Source: an uncultured Candidatus Saccharibacteria bacterium
Lineage (GTDB): Bacteria; Patescibacteriota; Saccharimonadia; Saccharimonadales; Saccharimonadaceae
DNA length: 64,000 nt
Reading direction: 5' to 3'
Assembly (NCBI GenBank): GCA_947304395.1
Contig: CAMZBA010000006.1
Location: 16,329-80,328, forward strand
Made by a program: the position numbers and the translations under genes. The notes under the pieces are model-generated. The model was not told where the DNA came from and searched no databases. It was given only the letters and a program-made list of their open reading frames with translations. The stretch's first letter is position 1. Every line of letters starts with the position of its first letter. This document shows positions 33,210 to 41,666 of this stretch, piece after piece.

Positions 33210-33730
33210 TCTTTGGAGACTTTTACCATTGCAGGACGAATCACTTCGCCATCATACGTATACCCAGCGCGCAATTCTTCTGCAATAACTTCATTATCGC
33301 CATCACCCTCAACCAACACTGCATCATGTAAATCAGTGCTAAAAGCGTCGCCTGGCTTAGTGACAATCTTCGTGAGGCCAATTTCACGCAGGGTTTTTTC
33401 TAAGTTCTTAGCAAGAGGGCCAAGCGTATCAGGGTTAGCAGCAATAGCACGATCGATGTCGTCAAGCAGCGGTAAGACCTTTTTGACGGTCGCAAAACGG
33501 GCAGAATTAGCATAACTTTCACGCTGCGAATCAACTTGGCGACGAAAATTTTCGAAGTCGGCACGCGTGCGTTGAAGGTCGGCTGTCAACTCGGATATCT
33601 TAGCATCCTGCTCATTATTTACGACGTCTTGATTGATATCGTTCGCAGTATTTACATTTTGTGCTGTATCGATTATTTTTTCGCCCATATTTTTTACGGC
33701 TGTATTATCGTTTTTATCTTTCTTAGTCAT
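33206..33730 (-). CDS. grpE: Nucleotide exchange factor GrpE
   Basis: 174 residues: acidic/polar N-terminus, long coiled coil (ADLQRTRADFENFRRQVDSQRE near 49), then the family beta domain with EVIAEELRAGYTYDGEVIRPAMVKVSK. Releases ADP from DnaK; dnaK and dnaJ are not in this window. Start overlaps hrcA by 8 nt. Confidence 0.95.
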   Translation of the reverse strand: MTKKDKNDNTAVKNMGEKIIDTAQNVNTANDINQDVVNNEQDAKISELTADLQRTRADFENFRRQVDSQRESYANSARFATVKKVLPLLDDIDRAIAANPDTLGPLAKNLEKTLREIGLTKIVTKPGDAFSTDLHDAVLVEGDGDNEVIAEELRAGYTYDGEVIRPAMVKVSKE

Positions 33731-34463
33731 AAATTATATCCTCCAACATTATTCCAGCATGTCGCACTAACGACATGACACGCTTGTACGATTGGCGCGT
33801 AGGACCGAGTACGCCAATATAACTACGGTCCGAGTAAGGCGAACGAAAACGAGAAATAATCAAAGAAACATTTGAAGCTTTGCCGATTGGGTTTTCGGTA
33901 CCAATGTAGACATTTATAGCTTCGTTTGGCTGAACTTCCAACAGCCATGGTTTTATATTGTCTAGTAGCATGCCAACCGCTTGTACTTGGGCGGCTTGCA
34001 AAAATTCTGGCTGCGAGAAGAGATTACTAAAGCCAGAAATGTAGATTTGGTCGCCAATTGTAGCTAGCCCAAGATTGCCTGTCAAATTAACAAGACTATC
34101 AACCGCCGTGCGAATAGCATAATCGGCTCGAGTTTGAGCCTGAATACGCGTCGCAAGCGCACGCGTGGGGCGATCTTCTTTCTCAATGTTGACGCGACGA
34201 CCAGAGTCGGCACCATCTTCGTGGTCGATTTTTTCCTGGAGCGAATTGACATATAGACGATATCCTGCATCGGTCGGCACGCGCCCCGCCGAAGTGTGTG
34301 GCTGCGTAATATACCCCATCGCCTCTAGCTTGACCATCTCCGAACGTATAGTAGCCGAAGAGCAGTCAAATAATTTCGCAAGAGTAACACTACCGACTGG
34401 CGTGGCCAGTTCTGCATACTCTTCTATGATTGCATAAAGTATCTCTCGTTGACGATCCGTCAT
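33723..34463 (-). CDS. hrcA: Heat-inducible repressor HrcA, short form
   Basis: 246 residues, against ~340 usually; the insert/dimerisation region is reduced. Winged helix: DRQREILYAIIEEYAELATPVGS near 3-25, SSATIRSEMVKLEAMGYITQPHTSAGRVPT near 33-62; the C-terminal GAF-like part keeps FSNLFSQPEF and YIGVLGPTRQSYKRVMSLV. Represses heat-shock promoters at CIRCE. Its own promoter carries a CIRCE and gives a leaderless mRNA. Confidence 0.9.
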   Translation of the reverse strand: MTDRQREILYAIIEEYAELATPVGSVTLAKLFDCSSATIRSEMVKLEAMGYITQPHTSAGRVPTDAGYRLYVNSLQEKIDHEDGADSGRRVNIEKEDRPTRALATRIQAQTRADYAIRTAVDSLVNLTGNLGLATIGDQIYISGFSNLFSQPEFLQAAQVQAVGMLLDNIKPWLLEVQPNEAINVYIGTENPIGKASNVSLIISRFRSPYSDRSYIGVLGPTRQSYKRVMSLVRHAGIMLEDIIYD

Positions 34464-34469
34464 AGCTCT

Positions 34470-34498
34470 ATTTTATGCTTTTTAGCACTCTAGGTCAA
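34470..34498 (-). promoter_or_regulatory. Leaderless promoter of hrcA
   Basis: TTGACC (34493-34498), 17-nt spacer, TAAAAT (34470-34475); predicted +1 at the ATG (34463). Confidence 0.75.
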
Positions 34499-34508
34499 GG
34501 TTTGCTAA
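34482..34508. promoter_or_regulatory. CIRCE-like operator at hrcA
   Basis: Plus strand TTAGCACTC - 9 nt - GTTTGCTAA: one perfect arm and one with two mismatches; covers the -35 and spacer of the hrcA promoter, giving autoregulation. Confidence 0.85.
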
Positions 34509-34510
34509 TC

Positions 34511-35677
34511 CTACTTATCACTATAATTACGCGCAGTAGGCATCATATAAAACTTATTCTTTGGATCTTTTAGGTAGGCAGACCGTTTGCTACTAGTGAC
34601 TGAATTAATCTCCCGTAAGGTGGCATTTTTGGTAACAGATAGTTTATTGCCAGCTTCGTCATAACCGGCTAGGGTTTTTCCGGTCAAGAACACATACCCG
34701 TCACGGATAAAGATATCCTCGTTTTCTTTTGCGACAAATATTTCTTTGCCACTCAGATTAAGAATGCGTCGCATACCACCACCGTCAATTGACATAGCAT
34801 ACTTCTGGTAAACATAAACACCCTCAGTTCCCGATGCAATTTTATTTCCATCCGATGCATCGTACAGGCGATATTGATTGCTCTCGCGCACGATAATATA
34901 CTTACCTAGAACATCAGTCATGTCTTTATAGGCATTATGTTTGATATCCGAATAGAAGTACGATACTGTGTTTGGAATTATTTGCGCATTGCTAGAAACA
35001 GAATAGAGACCTAAGTTGCCTGTCATTGGATACAAAACGACATAATACTTTCCGGCTCCCCATTCGAATGAAGTCATTTTGTTATATTCGATAGTGTCAT
35101 CAATTGTCATTAGTGTCGAAGTGCCTTTTTTGATATCGTAGATATAAAACTTCGTATCGTAAATAACAATTTGCTCATCTTTAACGATGTCGGTCATTTT
35201 CTTACACTTATCCGTCAAGCATTTATAGCCATCAATCGTAGAGAGCTTTCTTGCCGCCTCTCTACATTCTGCATAATTCTTATATTCCGCCTTATCGCAG
35301 CAAGATTCCATAATCTTACCTTCGGAATCCCTACACCCATCAGATACTGGCCCTTGCATACTTTTAACTATTTCTACAATAAGCCAACCCAATGCAACTA
35401 AAATAATTAGGCCTAAAATTACTAGCATCACTTTCACTAAAGCATGCGCGCCTTTTTCGCGACGAACTGCCGCTTGTTGGCTGCGCAGCATCTGCTCATT
35501 GTAGGCTTCCTGTGCAGCGAGTTCTTTTTCGGCCACTTCGCGCGAAGTCTCAATTACACTCTGCGTGCGCACATTTTCATAAACATGGCTAGGTCCAGGA
35601 GCGGGTTGTTGCTGATTATTTTGAGGTTGATTTGGACTCTGCGGAATCCCACCTTCATTCGCATTTTGATTATCCAT
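34511..35677 (-). CDS. Membrane-anchored extracytoplasmic protein, Cys-rich stalk
   Basis: 388 residues: Gln/Asn/Pro-rich cytoplasmic start, helical stretch, membrane helix near 84-108, a six-Cys stalk (DGCRDSEGKIMESCCDKAEY, ECREA, KCLTDKC) and a ~230-residue beta-rich domain with repeated short strands (YKDMTDVLGKYIIVRESNQY, GVYVYQKYAMSIDGGGMRRI), possibly a beta-propeller. No family recognised. Promoter faces the adenylate-kinase-like gene through a shared -10. Confidence 0.6.
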   Translation of the reverse strand: MDNQNANEGGIPQSPNQPQNNQQQPAPGPSHVYENVRTQSVIETSREVAEKELAAQEAYNEQMLRSQQAAVRREKGAHALVKVMLVILGLIILVALGWLIVEIVKSMQGPVSDGCRDSEGKIMESCCDKAEYKNYAECREAARKLSTIDGYKCLTDKCKKMTDIVKDEQIVIYDTKFYIYDIKKGTSTLMTIDDTIEYNKMTSFEWGAGKYYVVLYPMTGNLGLYSVSSNAQIIPNTVSYFYSDIKHNAYKDMTDVLGKYIIVRESNQYRLYDASDGNKIASGTEGVYVYQKYAMSIDGGGMRRILNLSGKEIFVAKENEDIFIRDGYVFLTGKTLAGYDEAGNKLSVTKNATLREINSVTSSKRSAYLKDPKNKFYMMPTARNYSDK

Positions 35678-35687
35678 AGTTGTTTTT

Positions 35688-35697
35688 ATTATATAAT
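35688..35697. promoter_or_regulatory. Divergent promoter with overlapping -10 boxes
   Basis: The palindrome ATTATATAAT contains TATAAT on both strands (plus 35692-35697, minus 35688-35693). Plus +1 falls on the ATG at 35704; minus +1 is about 4 nt before the ATG at 35677. Confidence 0.6.
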
Positions 35698-35703
35698 ATT
35701 TTT

Positions 35704-36333
35704 ATGGACGAGAGAATTGAAATTATAAAAAAATGGTTGGGCACTGGGAGCATCAATATCTTCGGCATGCCTTTTTCCGGAAAAGATACAATTGGAATTC
35801 GACTAGCAGAAGCAATTGGCGCAAAATTCCTTAGCTCTGGCCTAATATTGCGTACGGAAAATAAGGACGATAAAGAAGTTCAAGCCGAGATGGCATCAGG
35901 ACAACTAATTAATACCGACAAGTTTCGTTCTATTATTTTACCTTATATTGAAAAGAAAGAATTGGAAACATTTCCTTTGATTTTGAGCAGCGTTGGACGT
36001 TGGGAAGGTGAAGAGTATGGCGTCATCGAAACAGCGCAAAAAGCTGGACACCCCATAAAGGCCGTGGTTATTTTGAACGTGTCCGAATCGGAAGTTAAAG
36101 CCCGTTGGCAAAAAAGTCGAGAAGGCCAAGATCGTGGCGAACGTCAGGATGATAGGGATATGCGCGTGCTAGACAATCGCATTAAAGAATTTAAAGAAAA
36201 GACAATCCCCGTGATTGAAACTTATCAAAAAAGAGGTCTTATTGTTTCCGTCAAGGCTACTGGCGACCGCGAAGAAGTCTACACAAACGTGATCGAGTCA
36301 TTAATGCATTTTGCGCTCCAAAGCAATCAGTAG
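35704..36333 (+). CDS. Adenylate-kinase-like nucleoside monophosphate kinase
   Basis: 209 residues from the ATG at 35704; a frame opening 24 nt earlier would cross the -10. P-loop IFGMPFSGKDTIG near 18, SSGLILRTENKDDKEVQAEMASG near 38 (NMP-binding region) and short lid RWQKSREGQDRGERQDD near 138 with no zinc Cys. Predicted to phosphorylate a nucleoside monophosphate; base specificity unclear. Predicted leaderless. Confidence 0.75.
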   Translation: MDERIEIIKKWLGTGSINIFGMPFSGKDTIGIRLAEAIGAKFLSSGLILRTENKDDKEVQAEMASGQLINTDKFRSIILPYIEKKELETFPLILSSVGRWEGEEYGVIETAQKAGHPIKAVVILNVSESEVKARWQKSREGQDRGERQDDRDMRVLDNRIKEFKEKTIPVIETYQKRGLIVSVKATGDREEVYTNVIESLMHFALQSNQ

Positions 36334-36335
36334 TC

Positions 36336-36364
36336 TTACGCTAAGTAGTATTAGATGTTATAGT
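36336..36364 (+). promoter_or_regulatory. Promoter upstream of the 36444 orphan gene
   Basis: TTACGC (36336-36341), 17-nt spacer, extended -10 TGT-TATAGT (36359-36364). Confidence 0.5.
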
Positions 36365-36378
36365 ATATAAAGTCTAGA

Positions 36379-36399
36379 AAAGGGGCTCTGCCCTTTTTT
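36379..36399 (+). terminator. Hairpin terminator lying in the leader of the 36444 gene
   Basis: AAAGGG (36379-36384) pairs with CCCTTT (36391-36396), then TTTTTT. It can end the adk-like transcript, but it also lies just after the candidate promoter at 36336, as an attenuator would. Confidence 0.7.
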
Positions 36400-36443
36400 G
36401 CACCTAATCACACAAGCATACGTACGAAAAGGAGGTGTTATGT

Positions 36444-37076
36444 ATGCAAGACACAACAACAACTAGTTGCACGCGGGATTTTAAAGTAATCTGCAATACG
36501 GCAGCGAACAAGCCGCCCGTCGATGACGCCAAGATACGCGCTACCGCAGACCAAATCGCCGAGGCGATTATGGCGAATGCGCCCAATATTATGGATAAAA
36601 CCATCAAATCCGCCAACGACCCCGAGGCTACCGTCTCTATGGCGATGACATTTATGGCACATCCGGAACTGCAGAAACATCTCGGCGACACTGCAAGCAG
36701 GTACGACACGCCATGGTACTACAGTCGCGACGAAGATGGCCGCAAACTTTCAACTGGCCTTCTTTGCGACTTAATACTGGAATGTGGCTATACGTTGAAC
36801 CAGTACGATACAGATCAAGAGGAGGATGAGGCCGCTGGCGTAATTCTCACTATCAGCTATCGCCGTGAATACTTCCAGCTGATTTGCGTAATTGACTTCA
36901 ACGAAAGCGACCCCGAAGAAGAACTCTTTGATGATCGCGCCGAAAAAATGGCGAATACACTTCGCAGCTCGGTCGTCGAAGCGCTCAAAAATGTCCATCC
37001 CAAATCCGACTTTGGCATCATGGAAGTGACTCGTTGGGGCACCTTCAATGGATTACTTCTCTTTGAACATGTATGA
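36444..37076 (+). CDS. Orphan cytosolic protein
   Basis: 210 residues from the ATG at 36444, placed 9 nt after AAGGAGG; an in-frame GTG at 36435 overlaps the Shine-Dalgarno and is rejected. N-terminal helical half, C-terminal alpha/beta half (GVILTISYRREYFQLICVIDF, GIMEVTRWGTFNGLLLF). No family recognised. A GCGCATATGCGC hairpin near 37097-37108 with TTTTTT follows as terminator. Confidence 0.65.
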   Translation: MQDTTTTSCTRDFKVICNTAANKPPVDDAKIRATADQIAEAIMANAPNIMDKTIKSANDPEATVSMAMTFMAHPELQKHLGDTASRYDTPWYYSRDEDGRKLSTGLLCDLILECGYTLNQYDTDQEEDEAAGVILTISYRREYFQLICVIDFNESDPEEELFDDRAEKMANTLRSSVVEALKNVHPKSDFGIMEVTRWGTFNGLLLFEHV

Positions 37077-37118
37077 GAATAATCCGCCGCACACTCGGGC
37101 GCATATGCGCCCGATTTT

Positions 37119-38897
37119 TTAATCCCTTTTAAGCATTACAGTAAAAGCCTCGCTCGGAATATCCACTTTGCCAAAACGTTTCATGCGAGCTTTGCCGCGT
37201 TTTTGTTTTTCCATAAGTTTTGCCTTGCGGTCACGATCACCCGTATGGATTTTGACAGTAACATCCTTGCGGAATGCGCCGAGCGTTTCGCGGGCAATAA
37301 TGCGCGCGCCGATAGCCGCCTGCAGAGCGACTTCAAAATTTTGGCGCGGGATTACTTCTTTAAGTTTCTTCGTAACACTTCGGCCAATCCCATCCGCTTC
37401 GCTTCGGTGTGCCATTACACTAAGTGCATCAATACGCTCGCCGGCGACTAGAAAATCTATGCGCACCAAATCTTCAGCCCTATAGCCGCCCAATTCGTAA
37501 TTAAACGATGCGTAACCGGAAGTTGCGGATTTTAGCTGATCGTAAAAATCCGTCAACAAGTTCGCCATTGGCGCCTCGAAGTCAATTACGGCACGCGTGT
37601 CGATATATGAAATATTCTTTTGGATTCCACGCTTACTAACAATGAGCTCCAGAATAGGACCAATATATTCTTTTGGCGTGATAATTTCGCCCTTCGCCCA
37701 AGGCTCGCGAATTTCCGAAACCTTGCTAACGTCCGGCAGATCCGAAGCGGAACGAATATCCAGCTCCTCGCCATTCGTGAGAGAGACATGATAGTCTGTT
37801 GACGGATTCGTAATTATTAAATCTAGTTTGAATTCACGCTCGAGACGCTCACGAATGATATCCATATGTAGCAGACCTAGAAAACCGATACGTAGGCCAA
37901 AACCTAGAACAGGTGAATTTTCTGGCTCAAACTGTAATGCCGAATCGCTGAGCGAGAGCTTCTCTAGTGCTTCTTTTAGATCTTTGTATTGGTCGTTGCT
38001 AACCGGGAAGAATCCAGCATAAACAAACGGTCGCACGTTTTTATATCCCGGCAAAGCAACGCTAGCTGGCTTTTTTGCCAACGTGACAGTATCGCCAACT
38101 TTTGCTTCGCGCGTAGCTTTCAAATTAGTCACAATGTAACCAATCTCGCCGTCCTTTAGTTCGGCGCGGGGCGACATTTTCGGATTCAACACACCAACTT
38201 CGAGTGCAATGTCGCTCGACTCGGTCGCCATCATGCGAATGTTTGCATTCTTTGATAGAGTTCCGCCAAACATGCGAATATATAGCACGACGCCACGATA
38301 ATCGTCGAAATAACTATCAAAAATAAGAGCTCGCATTTCATCAGAATCGGATGGTTTTGGCGCCGGTATGCGTTCTATTATTGCATCGAGAACCTCATCA
38401 ACATGTTCGCCAGTTTTGGCAGACACTTTAATAATATCCGATTCATTGCAACCAAGTAGATTGGTGATTTCTGCCGAAACGCGCGGAACATCACTGGCGG
38501 GAAGATCAATTTTGTTAATAACTGGAATAATATGCAAATCTTGTTCTAGGGCAAGATAAACGTTTGCAAGTGTTTGAGCCTGTATGCCCTGAGTTGCATC
38601 AACGACTAGAATCGCACCCTCTACGGCTTGAAGGCTACGAGAAACTTCGTACGAGAAATCGACATGGCCCGGCGTGTCGATAAGATTCAACGTGTAGTTC
38701 TTATATTTCATACAGACTGGGGCAAGTTTAATAGTAATACCCTTTTCGCGCTCAAGCTCCATTGAATCTAAAAGTTGCGATTTCATTTCGCGCTTAGCCA
38801 CAGTGCCGGTTATTTCGAGCATGCGATCAGCTAAGGTCGACTTGCCGTGGTCAATATGTGCGATAATACAAAAATTACGGATTCTCTCTATATCCAT
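37119..38897 (-). CDS. lepA: Elongation factor 4 (LepA)
   Basis: 592 residues from the ATG at 38897, the normal LepA start (MDIERIRNFCIIAHIDHGKS). GTPase motifs AHIDHGKST, DTPGHVDF and NKIDLPASD; domains II, III and V and the LepA-specific C-terminal domain (KEVIPRQNFEVALQAAIG, MKRFGKVDIPSEAF). Back-translocating ribosomal GTPase. TATAAT ends 7 nt before this ATG; the longer frame from 38924 would start upstream of +1. Confidence 0.95.
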   Translation of the reverse strand: MDIERIRNFCIIAHIDHGKSTLADRMLEITGTVAKREMKSQLLDSMELEREKGITIKLAPVCMKYKNYTLNLIDTPGHVDFSYEVSRSLQAVEGAILVVDATQGIQAQTLANVYLALEQDLHIIPVINKIDLPASDVPRVSAEITNLLGCNESDIIKVSAKTGEHVDEVLDAIIERIPAPKPSDSDEMRALIFDSYFDDYRGVVLYIRMFGGTLSKNANIRMMATESSDIALEVGVLNPKMSPRAELKDGEIGYIVTNLKATREAKVGDTVTLAKKPASVALPGYKNVRPFVYAGFFPVSNDQYKDLKEALEKLSLSDSALQFEPENSPVLGFGLRIGFLGLLHMDIIRERLEREFKLDLIITNPSTDYHVSLTNGEELDIRSASDLPDVSKVSEIREPWAKGEIITPKEYIGPILELIVSKRGIQKNISYIDTRAVIDFEAPMANLLTDFYDQLKSATSGYASFNYELGGYRAEDLVRIDFLVAGERIDALSVMAHRSEADGIGRSVTKKLKEVIPRQNFEVALQAAIGARIIARETLGAFRKDVTVKIHTGDRDRKAKLMEKQKRGKARMKRFGKVDIPSEAFTVMLKRD

Positions 38898-38904
38898 AGG
38901 TAAT

Positions 38905-38910
38905 ATTATA
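38905..38910 (-). promoter_or_regulatory. -10 box of the leaderless lepA promoter
   Basis: TATAAT on the minus strand; predicted +1 at 38898, beside the ATG at 38897. No convincing -35. Confidence 0.55.
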
Positions 38911-38969
38911 ATATTTTTTTGCAAGCTTCGCTAGTACAGTCTTCGATTCAATATTTAATAACAACCGTT

Positions 38970-39692
38970 TTAATTGCGTTGCTTTGCTTGGTAAATACAA
39001 AACGCAATACTGACGGCGACCAATACCGCCGTTCCGATCACTACAACCGTCGTATCGAAGAACATAAAAACAGGGATTAGGGCAAGAAACCCGAGTAGTA
39101 TTAATGTAATGAATAACGTGCGCGTATGTTTGCGCTGCTTTATTTTATCTAGCGGTGGATCTAGGATTTCATCGACATAGACCTTTTCGCCACGGACATA
39201 GACGGTAGCCCGCAATGGCAAGTCGGAGTTATAAATGCACATATCACTATTTAGGTATGGCGTGTTAATACGACGTTTCTCGTGCGTTTGCGGATCATCA
39301 AAATCTACCACGAAAAAGTAATAAGTCGTCGAATCATCGCCAGAGCCGACCGTAATACTTTCTGAACTGATGACAGATCCGATTATCTTTTGCCCTTGAG
39401 TAATCGTTTCGGTAACTTCTTGCTGAAATTTTTGATATTTATTGCGCGCTGCTTTATTGACGATTGCCATTATGCCGAAAAATATCAGCGCAATGATAAT
39501 TGGAACTATCATCCCTGTGTTAATTTCTTCTGGATTAGTGACAATTGTTGTGGCAGACAGAATTAGCAACATTACACCAATTATGAACATAATGACAAAA
39601 CCATTACTCTTGTGACCGTCACGATAGTCTAGTTTAATTGCGCTAGCGCCATTGACGGAAAGTGGTGCCTTGAGAAAGTCATTATTCTTCAT
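38970..39692 (-). CDS. Four-span membrane protein, DUF3592-like
   Basis: 240 residues: two hydrophobic helices near 32-52 and 60-78, a ~95-residue beta-rich domain (KIIGSVISSESITVGSGDDS, YYFFVVDFDDP, LPLRATVYVRGEKVYVDEI) and two further helices near the C-terminus. The layout and the G-x-V...Y-x-V-D-x-Y-P-like spacing resemble DUF3592 proteins; weak assignment. TAATAT ends 7 nt before the ATG (leaderless). Confidence 0.6.
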   Translation of the reverse strand: MKNNDFLKAPLSVNGASAIKLDYRDGHKSNGFVIMFIIGVMLLILSATTIVTNPEEINTGMIVPIIIALIFFGIMAIVNKAARNKYQKFQQEVTETITQGQKIIGSVISSESITVGSGDDSTTYYFFVVDFDDPQTHEKRRINTPYLNSDMCIYNSDLPLRATVYVRGEKVYVDEILDPPLDKIKQRKHTRTLFITLILLGFLALIPVFMFFDTTVVVIGTAVLVAVSIAFCIYQAKQRN

Positions 39693-39698
39693 GTTTTT

Positions 39699-39704
39699 AT
39701 ATTA
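39699..39704 (-). promoter_or_regulatory. -10 box, leaderless promoter of the 38970 gene
   Basis: TAATAT on the minus strand; predicted +1 on the ATG at 39692. Confidence 0.4.
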
Positions 39705-39710
39705 GCATAA

Positions 39711-40739
39711 CTATTGATAGAAATGCCCCCACATGGCGCGCTTTTCATAGCCTGGCTTTAGAAGGTTTAGTTGTTCGATGATTCCCCGCGGAGACAAGTC
39801 ATAGCCTCTTATTTTTTCCGCCCTGCCGTCTATTATTATCGTGGCGTCTACTGGTTCAATCTCACCTAACGCGTAGGCGAGATACACATAGGCCTCGCGA
39901 GCGTGACGTTTTAATAGATAGTCTACAGCAATTTTGCGTGCCATATAGGCCGCCGAACGATCGACTTTGCTTGGATCCTTACCAGAAAATGCACCACCGC
40001 CAACTGGTACGCGTGGGCCATAGCTATCTATGACTATTTTTCGTCCCGTTAGGCCAGTATCCGCATCGAAACCGCCCAAATCCCAATCGCCAGCAGGATT
40101 GATACTTACTCTATAATCATCGCCGAGTATCGCTTTTTCTGGAAGATTATGCGCCCAGCTTGCGATTGCTGTAGATAATTCTTTCTTAGATACTTTCTGC
40201 CAACTAACTACAATGTGTTTAATTATGACATGAACAAAGCTATGATTATTGTCGTATGATAGTTCTACGGTAATTTGTGTTTTTCCGTCGTATGGAAACT
40301 TAGAGTAGATTTTTTGACACAAATCTCGCGCCAAAACATATTCTGTTGGCATAAAAAGTGAATTCTCGGCGCAAGCATAGCCAATCATAATACCCTGGTC
40401 GCCGGCGCCACCATCGTCGACGCCGCGCGCAATTTCTGGACTTTGTCGCGCAAGATTAATGCGCAATTTCATACTGTCATCAATTTTTTCAAGCAATTTT
40501 TTCTTTAAATCAATTTTCGCTATGGAAGAAACTTCTCCGCAAATATTTAGCTCTCCATGACCGCCCATAACTTCTACGGCAACGCGCGCATGCGGATCTT
40601 TAGCTAAATATAAGTCTAAAATATAGTCCGACAAAATATCGCACATTTTGTCGGGATGTTTTGGCGAGACAAATTCTGCCGTGCGAGTAATTGTTTGATA
40701 TTTTGGCGAGCGCAAGCCCAAAGATAATGTATTTTTCAT
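39711..40739 (-). CDS. metK: S-adenosylmethionine synthetase, short form
   Basis: 342 residues, ~40 shorter than E. coli MetK. FVSPKHPDKMCD near 23, GGAGDQGIMIGYA near 109, D-rich SINPAGDWDLGGFDADTG near 208 and the P-loop-like GGGAFSGKDPSKVDRSAAYM near 242 are all present. Makes SAM from Met and ATP; this window alone has at least four SAM-using methylases. Controlled by an S-box riboswitch whose closing helix includes the start codon. Confidence 0.95.
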   Translation of the reverse strand: MKNTLSLGLRSPKYQTITRTAEFVSPKHPDKMCDILSDYILDLYLAKDPHARVAVEVMGGHGELNICGEVSSIAKIDLKKKLLEKIDDSMKLRINLARQSPEIARGVDDGGAGDQGIMIGYACAENSLFMPTEYVLARDLCQKIYSKFPYDGKTQITVELSYDNNHSFVHVIIKHIVVSWQKVSKKELSTAIASWAHNLPEKAILGDDYRVSINPAGDWDLGGFDADTGLTGRKIVIDSYGPRVPVGGGAFSGKDPSKVDRSAAYMARKIAVDYLLKRHAREAYVYLAYALGEIEPVDATIIIDGRAEKIRGYDLSPRGIIEQLNLLKPGYEKRAMWGHFYQ

Positions 40740-40828
40740 ATCTTCCCTTTCTGGACGGAATTAGCACCTTGCATAATGTAGGTTGCTGACAGATCATAGG
40801 GCCGGTCCCTCCCTGTCTCTTGATATTT
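40738..40828 (-). ncRNA. S-box (SAM-I clan) riboswitch upstream of metK
   Basis: Minus-strand core matches the S-box: ATCAAGAG, GGAGGGACCGGCCC, TATGA, CAGCAACC, AAGGTGCTAATTCC. P2 is GACAG/CTGTC. The closing helix P1 pairs ATATC (40822-40826) with GATAT (40738-40742), whose last two bases belong to the metK ATG. P4 is short. SAM binding should hide the start region. Confidence 0.9.
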
Positions 40829-40847
40829 AAATTGTTAATGTAGTGCT

Positions 40848-40853
40848 ATTATA
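40848..40853 (-). promoter_or_regulatory. Extended -10 promoter of metK
   Basis: TGC-TATAAT on the minus strand, about 20 nt before the riboswitch aptamer. Confidence 0.65.
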
Positions 40854-40859
40854 GCATTT

Positions 40860-41666
40860 TTATTTTAGTAGCTCAAAGATAATTACAAGCGTCGCAATTA
40901 TCACGCGATACCAACCAAAGGCTTCGAGCGAGCCGTCTTTTTTAAGAAACTTCATGACGAATTTAATTGCAATGAGGCCCGATATGAATGCGATGATGTT
41001 TGCGAATAATAACATACCCCAGTTTTCGGCAATATACACACGAGAAGAGCTACTTAGTAAACTTTTTACTACTACGCCCGTCATTACTACGATACTGACC
41101 AAGAATGAATAGTCGGCAGCGGATTTATTATCCATTCCGGCTACGCGGCCTGCCAAAATGGTCGTACCAGAACGCGAAGTGCCCGGAATCAACGCAAAAC
41201 ATTGAGCGATACCGATTCCAATAGCCTTCTTTGGCGTGAGTTCTTTTTCGCTTTTAATCTTTTTGCACTTTGGTAAGCGTTTTACATTAATCATCAAAAT
41301 ACCAACTACCGCCATCATAACAGCAATTACGGACAAATTCGAGAAGAATGGACTACTATCAATCAAATCATTGAGCAACAATGCGGCGACCACCACCGGG
41401 ATGCAGGTCAAGATTATGTTTAGCGCAAACTTGAAATCATGTTCAATAAAAATCTCTTTGAGAATCTCCATGATACGTTTGCGATAATAAATCAACAAAA
41501 CTAGCAAAGTGCCAACATTGATAAATTCTAGAAATAAATGAAAACTTTCTGGGTTGCCGCTGAGAATTTCGCGCATTATTTCGAGGTGCCCAGAACTTGA
41601 TACTGGAATAAATTCCGCCAACCCTTGCGTCAAGCCGAGCCAGAATGCCTGCCATGCTTCCATCAT
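40860..41666 (-). CDS. uppP: Undecaprenyl-diphosphate phosphatase (BacA/UppP)
   Basis: 268 residues, about eight membrane helices. Catalytic motifs GLAEFIPVSSSGHLEI near 15-30 and PGTSRSGTTI near 160. Recycles the C55 lipid carrier of wall synthesis. Overlaps the DsbA-like gene by 4 nt (ATGA). Confidence 0.95.
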   Translation of the reverse strand: MMEAWQAFWLGLTQGLAEFIPVSSSGHLEIMREILSGNPESFHLFLEFINVGTLLVLLIYYRKRIMEILKEIFIEHDFKFALNIILTCIPVVVAALLLNDLIDSSPFFSNLSVIAVMMAVVGILMINVKRLPKCKKIKSEKELTPKKAIGIGIAQCFALIPGTSRSGTTILAGRVAGMDNKSAADYSFLVSIVVMTGVVVKSLLSSSSRVYIAENWGMLLFANIIAFISGLIAIKFVMKFLKKDGSLEAFGWYRVIIATLVIIFELLK

